A DNA stretch of 52,479 bases, from NCBI GenBank assembly GCA_022797375.1, contig JAAWKM010000004.1:1-52479 (forward strand). Reading direction: 5' to 3'. The stretch comes from Lachnospiraceae bacterium. Its GTDB lineage: Bacteria; Bacillota; Clostridia; Lachnospirales; Lachnospiraceae. The translations under genes were made by a program, and so were the position numbers. This document shows, in pieces, positions 42,277-52,372 of this stretch. Each line of letters opens with the position of its first letter. Position 1 is the first letter of the stretch. The notes beneath the pieces were generated by a model, which searched no databases, was not told the DNA's origin, and was given only the letters and a program-made list of their open reading frames with translations.

Positions 42277-44256
42277 ATGGGTGAACCATTAAGTACAATA
42301 TATGCATTATATTTCCAGATAAGGATAGTTAATGCATTGCTTCTAGGTATAATATGGTTTTTATACTTGAAAAATAAAAGGCTGCCTTTTGAAAAGGGTA
42401 ATTTTTTTACAGCAATACTTGTATCCAGTACAGCTAATGTAATATGTGATTTTGCCATTACATATAACTTATACACACCTGGTGCATCTTCTGGTTTTAT
42501 AAGGGAAGTATTGTACAGGTTTTTTATGATAACTATATGTTTATCAATGTATTTTGTTCATATGCATATTGAAGCACTATGTAATAAATATGACAAAAGC
42601 CATAGAAGGAATAACATGATTATATCGCTGCCGCTTGTGGCAGCAGTAGCAGGAGGCATATTTGCACCAATAGAAATAAGCACTGGTGAAAATGGTGTTT
42701 ATTCTTATGGAACTGTTGTAAACCTTGAATATGTTACAATGGGGATATATTTCTTCCTTTCTGTAATATTCCTTATTTTAAACCATAAAAGGCTTAAAAA
42801 GAGGAAAACTGCCAATATAGCTATGGGACTTGGCGTGTGGGCAGGTTTTGGCATTATACAGATATTAAACCCAAGCCTTCTGTTGTCTAGTACAGGTATT
42901 ATTATACTTGAGCTTATGAACTTTTTAAATTTTGAAGATTCTAAAGTTTATATAAACTATGAAAATGGCTGTTTTAACAGTATGGCATACAGAAAGATGC
43001 TTAATTCATATTTTAATGAAAACAGGAAATTCTATGTAGCACAGATAAGTTTTCATGAGTTCCATATTGTACATGGCAAATATGGACATGATATCTGCCA
43101 GAAAATATTGCGTGATATTGGAAATATTGTAGAAGATACATTAGGGATTAAAGTATATTCGGTAGAAGAGGAAGTTATAGGTATTATAATTGATAAAAAT
43201 AATTATGACGAGGAAACATTACGTAATCTTGCTGGTAAAATAGAGTATGGTTTTACATTTAATGCAAGTGTTATACATGTGACAGGTACAATAGATATGG
43301 TATACTGTCCAGATGAAGCTGAAAGTGTAGCAGAACTTGAGGATATATTTAGTTTTATGCAGAGGTACAGGGACAGGCAGCAAAATTTTTACAGATATGA
43401 TAAAAATATGTACAAGGAAAAGGAGCGTTATTCTGATATACTGCGTATACTTGATAATGCAATTAACAATGATGGTTTTTATATGGTTTACCAGCCAATA
43501 TATTCGGTTAAAAAAGGGGATTTCCATTCTGCCGAAGCACTTATAAGGCTTAAGGATAGCAGGACTATTGGATTTATATCACCAGAAGAGTTTATTCCAA
43601 TAGCAGAAAAGGAAGGGCTTATAATGAAAATTGGTGAGATTGCACTTTCAAAAGTGTGTGAATTTTCACAGAGGGCAAACCTTATAGGGCGCGGTATTGA
43701 GTATATAGAAATAAACCTTTCAGCTGTCCAGTGCATTGACCAGGGGCTTACAAGGCAGATAAAAGATACTGTCTATAAATACGGGCTGCCATATAATTTT
43801 TTAAACCTTGAAATAACTGAGACTGCTGCAACTTCATCAGGAAATATGCTGAACAGGAATGTGGAAGCATTAAGGGATATGGGCGCATCGTTTTCAATGG
43901 ATGATTTTGGCACTGGTTACTCGAACCTTGCCCAGATGGTGGATATACAGTATGAGCTTATAAAAATTGATAAAAGCCTTATATGGTGCTGTTATCCTGA
44001 ACAGCGTAAAAAAATACTTATGAAAACAGAAACAGAAGAAAAGAGGGACGCATCAATAACAAAATCAGTCGCAGTCCTTACTAAAATTATTGAACTTATT
44101 AATGACCTTAAGCTTAAAATAGTTGCAGAAGGTGTCGAAACTAAAGAAATGGTAGATGCACTTTCTGAAAAAGGAGTTGATTACCTGCAGGGATATTATT
44201 TCTCAAAACCTCTGGTGGAAGAAGAGTTCTTAAATTTCCTGGAGTCGGTAGAATAA
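42277..44256 (+). CDS. Membrane protein with degenerate GGDEF and active-type EAL domain
   Basis: 659 residues. Six or seven N-terminal membrane helices (about 1-215), a GGDEF-like domain (about 235-365) in which the signature site reads YSVEEEVIG, so cyclase activity is unlikely, and an EAL domain (about 390-655) with EALIRL, NLSAVQ, ETAATSSGN, DDFGTGYSN, KIDKSL, VAEGVET and QGYYFSKP, the set needed for cyclic di-GMP hydrolysis. It probably senses a membrane signal and lowers cyclic di-GMP. The ribosome site is AGGGGAGAAAGG. It starts 26 bases after the dehydrogenase. Confidence 0.92.
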   Translation: MGEPLSTIYALYFQIRIVNALLLGIIWFLYLKNKRLPFEKGNFFTAILVSSTANVICDFAITYNLYTPGASSGFIREVLYRFFMITICLSMYFVHMHIEALCNKYDKSHRRNNMIISLPLVAAVAGGIFAPIEISTGENGVYSYGTVVNLEYVTMGIYFFLSVIFLILNHKRLKKRKTANIAMGLGVWAGFGIIQILNPSLLLSSTGIIILELMNFLNFEDSKVYINYENGCFNSMAYRKMLNSYFNENRKFYVAQISFHEFHIVHGKYGHDICQKILRDIGNIVEDTLGIKVYSVEEEVIGIIIDKNNYDEETLRNLAGKIEYGFTFNASVIHVTGTIDMVYCPDEAESVAELEDIFSFMQRYRDRQQNFYRYDKNMYKEKERYSDILRILDNAINNDGFYMVYQPIYSVKKGDFHSAEALIRLKDSRTIGFISPEEFIPIAEKEGLIMKIGEIALSKVCEFSQRANLIGRGIEYIEINLSAVQCIDQGLTRQIKDTVYKYGLPYNFLNLEITETAATSSGNMLNRNVEALRDMGASFSMDDFGTGYSNLAQMVDIQYELIKIDKSLIWCCYPEQRKKILMKTETEEKRDASITKSVAVLTKIIELINDLKLKIVAEGVETKEMVDALSEKGVDYLQGYYFSKPLVEEEFLNFLESVE

Positions 44257-44284
44257 TATAAAAAACAGGATTGGAAAAATACAT

Positions 44285-44343
44285 AATAGATGCCCCACAT
44301 GGGGCTTTATAAATAATTATAAAGCTCTTGTGGGGCATCTATT
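44285..44343. terminator. Bidirectional terminator overlapping the phosphatase 3' end
   Basis: Arms aatagatgccccac (44285-44298) and gtggggcatctatt (44330-44343) are exact, and the inner bases can also pair (ggctttataa/ttataaagct). It lies between convergent genes, and the right arm encodes the last codons of the minus-strand phosphatase. Confidence 0.8.
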
Positions 44344-44957
44344 ATTGCACCAGGGTTAAGTTTCTCAAGGATTTCCCTGTCTTTAAACCCCCAGCTGGCG
44401 CTTATGCACTTTATACCAGCATTTCTGGCTGTTTCAATATCAACATCAGAATCGCCTGTATAAAGTGTTTTATTCCTGGTACAGCCGCCCAGGCGCTCCA
44501 TTGCCAGGAAGACGGAGTCAGGTGATGGCTTTTTTTGCATATGCCCGTTGCCACCAATAGCAACAGAAATATATTTTGAAAAATAGATATTATTTAATTC
44601 TGTAACTGCTGCCTGGTTTTTGTTAGAATTTATTGCAAGTTTATAACCATCTGCACAGAGCCTTTCCAGCAGTTCCATAATACCAGGGTAAGGGCGTGTT
44701 TTAATATGGCAGTTGGCTGTATAAAACTGTTTAAATTCATTAAATATATTATCAAAACCAGGGGTGTCTGTCCCTTGTGGAAGAGAACGTTCAATTAATT
44801 TCTTTATGCCATTGCCGACAAAAGAACGCACCCTGGCAGCAGAATGTACAGGGTAGTTGAATTTTTGCATAGTATGGTTTACAGCATCAGTAATATCCTC
44901 AAGAGTGTCAAGAAGAGTCCCGTCTAAATCAAAAATTATGACATTATATTTATCCAT
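44307..44957 (-). CDS. HAD phosphatase, phosphoglycolate phosphatase-like
   Basis: 216 residues. Motif I IIFDLDGTLLDT (Asp10, Asp12), cap domain inserted after it (about 15-80), motif II INSNKNQ, motif III Lys in KKPSPD, and motif IV YTGDSDVDIETARNAG. This is the Gph/PGP layout, hydrolysing phosphoglycolate or a similar phosphate ester. It is transcribed on the minus strand, convergent with the EAL gene. AAAGGAA precedes ATG 44957. Its last ~12 codons lie within the shared terminator hairpin. Confidence 0.92.
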   Translation of the reverse strand: MDKYNVIIFDLDGTLLDTLEDITDAVNHTMQKFNYPVHSAARVRSFVGNGIKKLIERSLPQGTDTPGFDNIFNEFKQFYTANCHIKTRPYPGIMELLERLCADGYKLAINSNKNQAAVTELNNIYFSKYISVAIGGNGHMQKKPSPDSVFLAMERLGGCTRNKTLYTGDSDVDIETARNAGIKCISASWGFKDREILEKLNPGAIIDAPQELYNYL

Positions 44958-45085
44958 ATTTGTTTCATTCCTTTAATGTTAAATTATATTATTGTATTTC
45001 ATATGCCAGCACCAGCATGATTTTCACAGGTTCTGCCAATGCGTTTATTATACCGCAGTACATTATTTAATTCAATAAAAAATTA

Positions 45086-46159
45086 TTATGTACTCTGGTT
45101 TTTGCGCAAAGTTACAGCACCAGCAGCACTGCGTTTTTTATCATCATTAATTGCAGCATAGTGTTTTTTAGTAGTATTTACATCATTATGTCCCAGCACA
45201 TCAGCAACAAGATATATATCACCTGTCTGGTGGTATAATGCTGTACCATATGTACTTCTTAATTTATGTGGTGTTATGTGTTTAAATGTTGTAATCTGGC
45301 TGGCATATTCTTTTACAAGATTTTCAATAGCCTGTACTGTTATACGGCGTCTCTGTATGGAATAAAACAAAGCATGTTCGTGGCCATCTTTTGGTTCAAT
45401 TATACACCGTGAGAGTTCTATATAGTTACCAAGTGCTTCGGCAACTTCATCACTAAAATAAACATATTCTTCTTTGCCTCCTTTACGTATAATCCTTATT
45501 CTGTTTTCCTTAAAATCAACATCTTCAATATTTAAGCCAACACATTCAGATACACGGATGCCTGTTCCAAGAAACAGGGTAAATATGGCAATATTTCTTA
45601 GTTTATTTTTCTCATAATATGTTTTCTTAATGCCTTTAAGGTCTTTGCCGCCATTTTCTACAAGTTCAAGGAGTTCATCCACCTCATCAGCATCAAGGCG
45701 TATAATTTCATGTTCATGTAACTTTGGCATATCGACAACAGTTACAGGGTTGTTTTTAATAAGCTTTCTTTTCTGGTAATATAAATAGAAACTGCGTAAA
45801 GAAGCCATTTTACGGTGCAGTCCACGTTCATCATTAGTGTATTTCTTACCATTGTAGTAGTATAGTTTAAGATATTCCATATATTCTTCAATATCTACAG
45901 GCTCAAGCATATCGAGCTGTTCAAGTTTTATAGCAGTAATATCTGAAGCATTTAAAGCAGGGTTTTCAGATATAAGAAACCTGAAAAATGTACGCAAGTC
46001 ATATGCATAGCCAACACGTGTCCTTGCAGATGTTGAATGTTCAATACCACGGAAATAATCTTTACAGAATTTTGGCATTTCACTTAACAAATCCCTTAAC
46101 TTTTGTGTGTTCTGCTGGATATTCTGCTGGTGGTAAGTTTCATTATTTGATGCACCCAT
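45086..46159 (-). CDS. Tyrosine recombinase, XerC/XerD-like
   Basis: 357 residues. N-terminal SAM-like core-binding domain (about 25-145) and catalytic domain (about 165-340) with GTGIRVSE (Arg I), Lys in RIIRKGGKEE, HKLRSTYG (His-x-x-Arg), LGHNDVNTTKKHY (His and nucleophile Tyr334). It is not flanked by phage or conjugation genes, and it sits beside miaA-mutL-mutS, so a housekeeping role such as chromosome dimer resolution is likely. The N-terminal Gln/Asn-rich 20 residues are extra. GGAGG precedes ATG 46159. Confidence 0.87.
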   Translation of the reverse strand: MGASNNETYHQQNIQQNTQKLRDLLSEMPKFCKDYFRGIEHSTSARTRVGYAYDLRTFFRFLISENPALNASDITAIKLEQLDMLEPVDIEEYMEYLKLYYYNGKKYTNDERGLHRKMASLRSFYLYYQKRKLIKNNPVTVVDMPKLHEHEIIRLDADEVDELLELVENGGKDLKGIKKTYYEKNKLRNIAIFTLFLGTGIRVSECVGLNIEDVDFKENRIRIIRKGGKEEYVYFSDEVAEALGNYIELSRCIIEPKDGHEHALFYSIQRRRITVQAIENLVKEYASQITTFKHITPHKLRSTYGTALYHQTGDIYLVADVLGHNDVNTTKKHYAAINDDKKRSAAGAVTLRKNQST

Positions 46160-46220
46160 ATAAAAATCCTCCTTAATATAAATTTAAGTTATAGTATAAA
46201 GCATTTTTCTAATTTTAGCA

Positions 46221-46258
46221 ATATCTCTTTGAAAAACTGGAATTTATCAAAGAGATAT
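46221..46258 (-). terminator. Hairpin downstream of miaA
   Basis: Arms atatctctttg (46221-46231) and caaagagatat (46248-46258), 52 bases after the miaA stop on the minus strand. It separates the mut-miaA unit from the recombinase gene. Confidence 0.65.
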
Positions 46259-46309
46259 AAAAATACATCATACTGCTCTTTCTTGTTATAGTATCAAATT
46301 TTTTACTCT

Positions 46310-47284
46310 TTAAAGTTCCTGGCATGGCTGGATTATTTTCTGGCATTCTTTAACACAGTAATTAACAAGTTCCTGTTCTGAAGCAAACTGTTCTTTGTTT
46401 ATCCAGTTTGTATTTTTTTCCCTTTTAAACCATGTTAACTGTCTTTTTGCAAAATGCCTTGTTTCCTGTTTTATTTTATCAAATGCATCTTCAACAGGTT
46501 TATTATTAGTTATTGCATCTATAATTTCTTTATAGCCGAGCCCCTGCATTGATACCATGTCTTTTGTGCAGCCTTTTGCCATAAGTGACTTTACTTCATT
46601 TTCCAGCCCGTTTTCACGCATTATATCTACACGCTGGTTTATGCGGTTATAAAGTATTTCACGCGGAAGGTCCAATACAAAATACTGGAATAAATATGCC
46701 GCTTCTTTCTGGCGTTCTTCTTCATTGTGCTGTGAAATAGGCGTGCCTGTCTGGTTGTAATATTCAATTGCGCGGATTACACGTTTAATGTTATTTGGAT
46801 GTATTATTTCTGATGAAACCTTGTCTATCCTGGCAAGTTCTTTATGCAGTGCCTCTGCCCCATGCACACTTGCAAAATGCCATAATTTCTTACGGTATGC
46901 CTCATCTGTTGCCGTTTCCTTAAAGTCAATATTATATAGAACAGCTTGTATATAGAAGCCTGTCCCGCCTGCTATAATTGGAATTTTATTATGGCTGTAA
47001 ATTTCCTGTATATATTTATCACATTTTTCCTTAAAAACCGCAACATTAAACTCTTCCCAAGGTTCAAATTCATCAATAAGGTAATGCCTTATGCCTTGCA
47101 TTTCCTCTTTGCGGATTTTAGCTGTGCCAATATCCATTCCACGGTAAACCTGCATTGAATCAGCAGAAATAATTTCACCATTAATTGCTTCTGCTATTTT
47201 TATTGATAACTGTGTTTTACCTGATGCTGTAGGACCTGTTATTATAATAAGGGGTTTTTTATTATTGCCCTGTCTTGTTTCCAT
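46310..47284 (-). CDS. miaA: tRNA dimethylallyltransferase MiaA
   Basis: 324 residues. P-loop GPTASGKT (17-24), DSMQVYRGMDIGTAK, the insert domain with FKETATDEAYRKKLW, the GLGYKEI element and the C-terminal QETRHFAKRQLTWF signature. It adds an isopentenyl group to A37 of tRNAs reading UNN codons. It starts 31 bases after mutL and is probably cotranscribed with it, as in many Firmicutes. The ribosome site is weak (GGCAGG). Confidence 0.96.
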   Translation of the reverse strand: METRQGNNKKPLIIITGPTASGKTQLSIKIAEAINGEIISADSMQVYRGMDIGTAKIRKEEMQGIRHYLIDEFEPWEEFNVAVFKEKCDKYIQEIYSHNKIPIIAGGTGFYIQAVLYNIDFKETATDEAYRKKLWHFASVHGAEALHKELARIDKVSSEIIHPNNIKRVIRAIEYYNQTGTPISQHNEEERQKEAAYLFQYFVLDLPREILYNRINQRVDIMRENGLENEVKSLMAKGCTKDMVSMQGLGYKEIIDAITNNKPVEDAFDKIKQETRHFAKRQLTWFKREKNTNWINKEQFASEQELVNYCVKECQKIIQPCQEL

Positions 47285-47315
47285 TAAAAATTACCTGCCT
47301 TCTGGTTTTGACTTT

Positions 47316-49160
47316 CTACAGAATACGTTTAAATTTCTTTTCAAGTTCCCTTTTTGTTATTTTTATTAATACTGGACGCCCATGAGGGCAATTATATGGG
47401 TTTTCAAGTGCCATAAGTTCCTTTAGAAGTTCATGTACCTGTGGCTCTGTCATACTGTTTCCACCTTTTACAGCCGCTTTGCATGACATTGAGGCTACAT
47501 GTGACAGTAATGTTTCTGGCGTTATGACTGCTTTATTATCTAAAAGACCATCGATTATTTCCAAGAATAGTTCTTTAGTTGCAATATCTGGCATATGCGC
47601 TGGCACCCCGCTTAACATATATTCCCTTCCACCAAAATTTTCAATAATATAGCCAAGCTTTTCAAATATATCTGCATTTTCTTCTAAAACCTGCTGTTCT
47701 GCCATTGACAGGCTTGCTACAACAGGCGGGTTTAGCATTTGTGTAAATGGCTGGTTATTCTTTATCTGTTTCAGAAACCTTTCATAAAGGACTTTTTCAT
47801 GTGCTGCATGCTGGTCAACAATAAACATGCTATCACCATATTGTAGTATCCAGTATGTAGAAAAAACCTGCCCGGTTATTTTAATATCTTTGCCAGACTG
47901 CACTGACATTATATCTGTTTCAAATAAAGTCTGTTGTTTTATATTATGTGCATTATATGCAGCAGTTTCACGGAATTCTGGCTCTTCTTTTTTAACACTA
48001 TTTTTACTTTCTGTATTGTTTTGTCCTGTTTCAAATAAATGGCTGGTTTCCTCTGGCAAAGGGGTCCTTAATATTACACCTTTTTCTTTCTGTTTTAATT
48101 CTGTTTCTGTAGTAATTCCTGCCTGGTTATTTTCATATTTCTTGCTCTTATCAAATGTTATTTCTGGTATTAATTCTTTATGTTTTAATGTCTCTGAAAC
48201 CACATTATAAATATCCCTGTATAATTCTTTTTCATTTGTAAAACGTATCTCCATTTTCTGTGGATGCACATTAATATCTATAAGGGCTGGGTCTGTTTTA
48301 AAGTTAAGGACAATAAATGGGTATTTATGGTTCATCATATATCCCGAATACGCTTCTTCAATTGCATGGTTTATAATATTGCTCTTTATATACCTGCCAT
48401 TCACAAAATAGTTTATACATCCCCTGTTGCCACGTGATATTACAGGTTTTCCAATAAAGCCGCTTATCTGGCAGCTTTCTTTTACAGCACTAATTTCAAG
48501 CAGGTTTGTGGTAATATCTTTTCCAAATATATTGTAAATTACATCTTTTAATTTTCCATTTCCTGATGTATAAAGTTTTGGCTGGTTCTGGTTTATAAAC
48601 CTGAATGAAATATCTGGATGGGAAAGTGACATATGTTCCACCATGCTGCTTATATAGCCTGCCTCTGTCTGTGATGTTTTAAGGAATTTAAGCCTTGCAG
48701 GCGTATTATAAAAAAGGTTATGTACGATAAAAGTAGTGCCGTCAGGACATCCTGCCTCTGTAAATGATTTTTCAATGCCACCTTCAATAACATATCTTGA
48801 ACCAGAAAAAGATTTCCTTGTTTTGGCCAGCATTTCAAGCTGCGAAACAGAGGCAATGCTTGCTAATGCTTCACCCCTGAAACCAAGGGTAGATATGGAT
48901 AAAAGGTCTTGCAGCTGTTTTATTTTACTTGTAGCATGTGGCATAAATGCAAGTTTTATATCTTCCTTGTCTATTCCACATCCATTGTCAGTTACACGTA
49001 TTAAACTTTTACCACCATCTTTTATTTCTACAGTGACAGAAGATGCACCTGCATCAATAGCATTTTCCAGTAATTCCTTAACAACAGCCACAGGCCTTTC
49101 TATAACTTCGCCTGCTGCAATTTTATTTACTGTATCTTTATCAAGAACCTGTATAGCCAT
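47316..49160 (-). CDS. mutL: DNA mismatch repair protein MutL
   Basis: 614 residues. N-terminal GHKL ATPase with ERPVAVVKELLENAIDAGA, DNGCGI and GFRGEALASI; central transducer domain; an acidic linker (about 330-410); C-terminal dimerisation/endonuclease domain with DQHAAHEKVLYERF and, near the end, CPHGRP, the two elements of the metal-dependent MutL nickase found in bacteria lacking MutH. It acts with MutS encoded just upstream (49-base gap). GGGAGA precedes ATG 49160. Confidence 0.97.
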   Translation of the reverse strand: MAIQVLDKDTVNKIAAGEVIERPVAVVKELLENAIDAGASSVTVEIKDGGKSLIRVTDNGCGIDKEDIKLAFMPHATSKIKQLQDLLSISTLGFRGEALASIASVSQLEMLAKTRKSFSGSRYVIEGGIEKSFTEAGCPDGTTFIVHNLFYNTPARLKFLKTSQTEAGYISSMVEHMSLSHPDISFRFINQNQPKLYTSGNGKLKDVIYNIFGKDITTNLLEISAVKESCQISGFIGKPVISRGNRGCINYFVNGRYIKSNIINHAIEEAYSGYMMNHKYPFIVLNFKTDPALIDINVHPQKMEIRFTNEKELYRDIYNVVSETLKHKELIPEITFDKSKKYENNQAGITTETELKQKEKGVILRTPLPEETSHLFETGQNNTESKNSVKKEEPEFRETAAYNAHNIKQQTLFETDIMSVQSGKDIKITGQVFSTYWILQYGDSMFIVDQHAAHEKVLYERFLKQIKNNQPFTQMLNPPVVASLSMAEQQVLEENADIFEKLGYIIENFGGREYMLSGVPAHMPDIATKELFLEIIDGLLDNKAVITPETLLSHVASMSCKAAVKGGNSMTEPQVHELLKELMALENPYNCPHGRPVLIKITKRELEKKFKRIL

Positions 49161-49209
49161 AATAATCTCCCATACTGCCTTTTGGCAGCTTATTATAATC
49201 TCCCAGCCT

Positions 49210-51924
49210 TTAGACCCTGTTCCTTAATTTTGTCTGCATTTTGTATAAAACATTCATGGCATCAATTGGTGTAATATTTGATAAATCCAGGTCATGAAGT
49301 TCTATTATTATATCATCCGTTTTAATATTTCCATTATTAGTGCCAAAAAGTGAAAGCTGTCCCATTTTCTCTTCTTCTGCTTCTTTTTCAGTTTTCTGCT
49401 TTTTACGTTTTTTTGCTTCCTGCTGTTCTACGCTATAGTTATTTCCAGGCAGGCTGTAATCTGTATTTAAATCTACATCTATGTCTTTGGCATTTGCCAT
49501 TAAATCATTTTCGCTAAGCTGTTCTGCTATTTCCCTTGCACGTACTAGAACACTTTCTGGCACACCTGCAAGCTTAGCAACTTGTATTCCATAGCTTTTA
49601 TCAGCGCCGCCTTTTATTATTTTTCTTAAAAATACTATATCATCACCTTGTTCTTTTACAGCTATGCAGTAATTATTTACACTGTCAAGCTTGCCTTCAA
49701 GTTCTGTAAGCTCATGGTAATGTGTTGCAAAAAGTGTCTTAGCTCCAAGCAGTTTTGTATTAGCTATATGCTCTATAACAGCCCATGCTATACTAAGACC
49801 GTCAAATGTACTTGTGCCCCTGCCTATTTCATCAAGTATTATAAGACTGTTTTTAGTTGCATTCCTGATAATATTTGCAACTTCTGTCATTTCTACCATA
49901 AATGTGCTCTGGCCGCTTGCGAGGTCGTCTGAAGCGCCTACCCTTGTAAAAATCCTGTCTGCAATACCTATATTAGCACTGTCTGCGGGGACGAATGAAC
50001 CAATCTGTGCCATTAACACGATTAATGCTGTCTGGCGCATATATGTAGATTTGCCTGCCATATTAGGACCTGTAATAACTGCAATCCTGTTTTTGCTGTT
50101 GTCAAGATATGTGTCGTTGGCAACAAACAAGTCATTATTAATCATTTTTTCAACAACAGGATGGCGCCCGTTCTTAATTTCAATACAGCCTTTTTTATTT
50201 ATTACAGGACGTACATAATTATTCTGTTCTGCTACAAGAGCAAGTGATGCGAACAGGTCTATATTGGCAATTATATGTGCTGATGCCTGCACACGTCCGA
50301 TATTGTCATATATTTTATCCCTTATCTGGCAGAAAATATTATATTCAAGCGAACAGAGCCTGTCCTCTGCACCAAGTATTGTATCTTCAAGTTCTTTAAG
50401 CTTCGGTGTTGTATATCTTTCAGCGTTGGAAAGCGTCTGCTTCCTTGTCCAGTCATCAGGTACAAGCTCTTTATACGAATTAGTAACTTCCAGGTGGTAT
50501 CCAAATACTTTATTATACTTTACCCTGAGATTTTTAATTCCAGTGCGTTCTTTCTCCTCTTCCACAAGCTCTGCAAGCCAGTTCTTGCCATCTGTTTTAG
50601 CACGTTTAAGTTTATCTACTTCACTATTGTAACCATCCTTTATAATGCCGCCCTCCCTTATGGATATTGGCGGTTCTTCTTCTATAGAGCTTTCCACAAG
50701 TGAATACAGGTCTTTTAAATCATCAAGTTTTCCTGCAAAGTCTTTAAGTTCTGATTTACTAAATGAAGAAAGCATTGTTTTAATATGCGGAAGCATTGAA
50801 AGTGACTGCCTGAATGCTATTAAATCCCTTGGATTGGCACTGCGGTAACTGATTTTGCCAATAAGCCGTTCAAGGTCATATATTGAACCTAAATATTCCC
50901 TAAGTTCCTCCCTTAAAACTGCATTATCATTTAATTCTGTAATAATATCCAGACGTTTATTGATACTTGCAGGATTTATAAGAGGCTGTTCTATAGATTT
51001 ACGCAGAAGCCTTGCACCCATTGCAGTTTTTGTCTTATCCAGGACCCAGAAAAGAGACCCCCTTTTAGACTTTTCACGCATTGTCTCACAAAGCTCAAGG
51101 TTTCTTCTTGTAGACCGGTCAAGCAGCATATAGTTTCCAGGGGAATACGGTTTAATAGAAGTTATATGGTCAAGGGAAATTTTCTGGGTTTCTATAAGGT
51201 ATTGCATTACTGCACCTGAAGCAATTACACCTATGCTGTAATCATCAAGCCCAAGCCCTGACAGTGAACTTGTTTTAAAATGCTCCATAAGTACCTGCCT
51301 GCACTTGTCCTCATCAAAATACCACGATTCTATTGATGACACTACTATGCCAAGCCTTCCTCTTAAATCTTCTAAGTCAATTCCTGATACAAGAAAAGAA
51401 TCATTACATATTATTTCCGAAGGTGAAATTTTACTTATTTCATCCAGCAGTTTATTTTCAGTATCAAATTCTGTCATATAAAAACTGCCTGTAGTTACAT
51501 CAACATATGCTGCACCATATGCGTTAACTGTATATAGCACACACATAAGATAATTATTCCTGCTTTCATCAAGTGACTGGGCGTCAAGGTTTGTACCAGG
51601 TGTGGCAACACGTACGACTTCTCTTTTTACAAGCCCTCTTGATTCTTTTGGGTCTTCTACCTGTTCACATATGGCAACTTTATATCCTTTTTTTACAAGC
51701 TTGTTCAAATATGTGCTGGCAGCATGGAATGGCACACCACACATAGGTGCACGCTCTGGAAGGCCACAGCTTTTAGATGTAAGTGTAAGGTCAAGTTCTT
51801 TGGAACACACCTGGGCATCCTCGTAAAACATCTCATAAAAATCCCCTAAACGATAAAAAAGAATACAATCACTGTATTCCTGCTTAGTATCTATATAATT
51901 CTGCATCATTGGTGTGAGTGGCAT
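49210..51924 (-). CDS. mutS: DNA mismatch repair protein MutS
   Basis: 904 residues. Mismatch-binding domain I with the Phe-x-Glu element DFYEMF near residue 28, connector, core and clamp domains, then the ATPase with Walker A GPNMAGKST, Walker B LIILDEIGRGTSTFDG and ATHYHEL. The C-terminal tail has a Lys-rich patch (KKRKKQKTEKEAEEEK) before the last helix. It recognises mismatches and recruits MutL. AGAGAGGA precedes ATG 51924, and the gene begins 47 bases from the 3' end of rnpB. Confidence 0.98.
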   Translation of the reverse strand: MPLTPMMQNYIDTKQEYSDCILFYRLGDFYEMFYEDAQVCSKELDLTLTSKSCGLPERAPMCGVPFHAASTYLNKLVKKGYKVAICEQVEDPKESRGLVKREVVRVATPGTNLDAQSLDESRNNYLMCVLYTVNAYGAAYVDVTTGSFYMTEFDTENKLLDEISKISPSEIICNDSFLVSGIDLEDLRGRLGIVVSSIESWYFDEDKCRQVLMEHFKTSSLSGLGLDDYSIGVIASGAVMQYLIETQKISLDHITSIKPYSPGNYMLLDRSTRRNLELCETMREKSKRGSLFWVLDKTKTAMGARLLRKSIEQPLINPASINKRLDIITELNDNAVLREELREYLGSIYDLERLIGKISYRSANPRDLIAFRQSLSMLPHIKTMLSSFSKSELKDFAGKLDDLKDLYSLVESSIEEEPPISIREGGIIKDGYNSEVDKLKRAKTDGKNWLAELVEEEKERTGIKNLRVKYNKVFGYHLEVTNSYKELVPDDWTRKQTLSNAERYTTPKLKELEDTILGAEDRLCSLEYNIFCQIRDKIYDNIGRVQASAHIIANIDLFASLALVAEQNNYVRPVINKKGCIEIKNGRHPVVEKMINNDLFVANDTYLDNSKNRIAVITGPNMAGKSTYMRQTALIVLMAQIGSFVPADSANIGIADRIFTRVGASDDLASGQSTFMVEMTEVANIIRNATKNSLIILDEIGRGTSTFDGLSIAWAVIEHIANTKLLGAKTLFATHYHELTELEGKLDSVNNYCIAVKEQGDDIVFLRKIIKGGADKSYGIQVAKLAGVPESVLVRAREIAEQLSENDLMANAKDIDVDLNTDYSLPGNNYSVEQQEAKKRKKQKTEKEAEEEKMGQLSLFGTNNGNIKTDDIIIELHDLDLSNITPIDAMNVLYKMQTKLRNRV

Positions 51925-51971
51925 ATTATATTCCTCTCTTTTTATGTATTATGTGTATAGCCTTTTATAAT

Positions 51972-52317
51972 GAGCAACACTGTAAGCCGGGTTCTGTATC
52001 AGACAATCATCTATCTAGCCCTGCTGTTACCAGCAGGTTCAAGCAGCCTACCCGGGACACAGCGGGCAACTGTAATGTCCCTGTCTGGCCTTGCTCCGGA
52101 TGGGGTTTACACAGCCTTGCCCTGTTACCAGGGAAGCGGTAAGCTCTTACCTTGCCTTTTCACCCTTACCTGCATTGTGACAGGCGGTTATTTTCTGTTG
52201 CACTATCCTGGGAGTCACCTCCACCGGACGTTATCCGGCATCCTGCCCTGCGGAGCCCGGACTTTCCTCATCCAGCCTTTAAAAATATATACTGGATGCG
52301 ATTGTCTGTGTTACTCA
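51972..52317 (-). ncRNA. rnpB: RNase P RNA, bacterial class A
   Basis: Minus strand, about 346 bases. The P1 ends pair (gagtaacac at 52316-52308 with gtgttgctc at 51980-51972). Conserved blocks are present in order: aggaaagtccgggctcc, ggtggaggtgactcc, agggtgaaa, gtaaacccc, ctagatagatgat, acagaacccggctta. It is the catalytic RNA for tRNA 5' end maturation. The promoter lies at 52326-52354. Confidence 0.96.
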
Positions 52318-52325
52318 TTAATGGT

Positions 52326-52354
52326 ATTTTAACATGGTGGTTAAAAAATGTAAA
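52326..52354 (-). promoter_or_regulatory. Promoter of rnpB
   Basis: On the minus strand TTTACA (52354-52349), 17-base spacer, TAAAAT (52331-52326), placing the transcript start near 52,318, which agrees with the P1 end. Confidence 0.75.
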
Positions 52355-52372
52355 GTTATTTCTTCAAGCAGT

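Noticed and set aside
45086..46159. The tyrosine recombinase as a prophage or ICE integrase
   Set aside because: No phage, conjugation or att-like duplication is nearby, and it sits in a DNA-repair and tRNA-modification neighbourhood typical of housekeeping Xer proteins.
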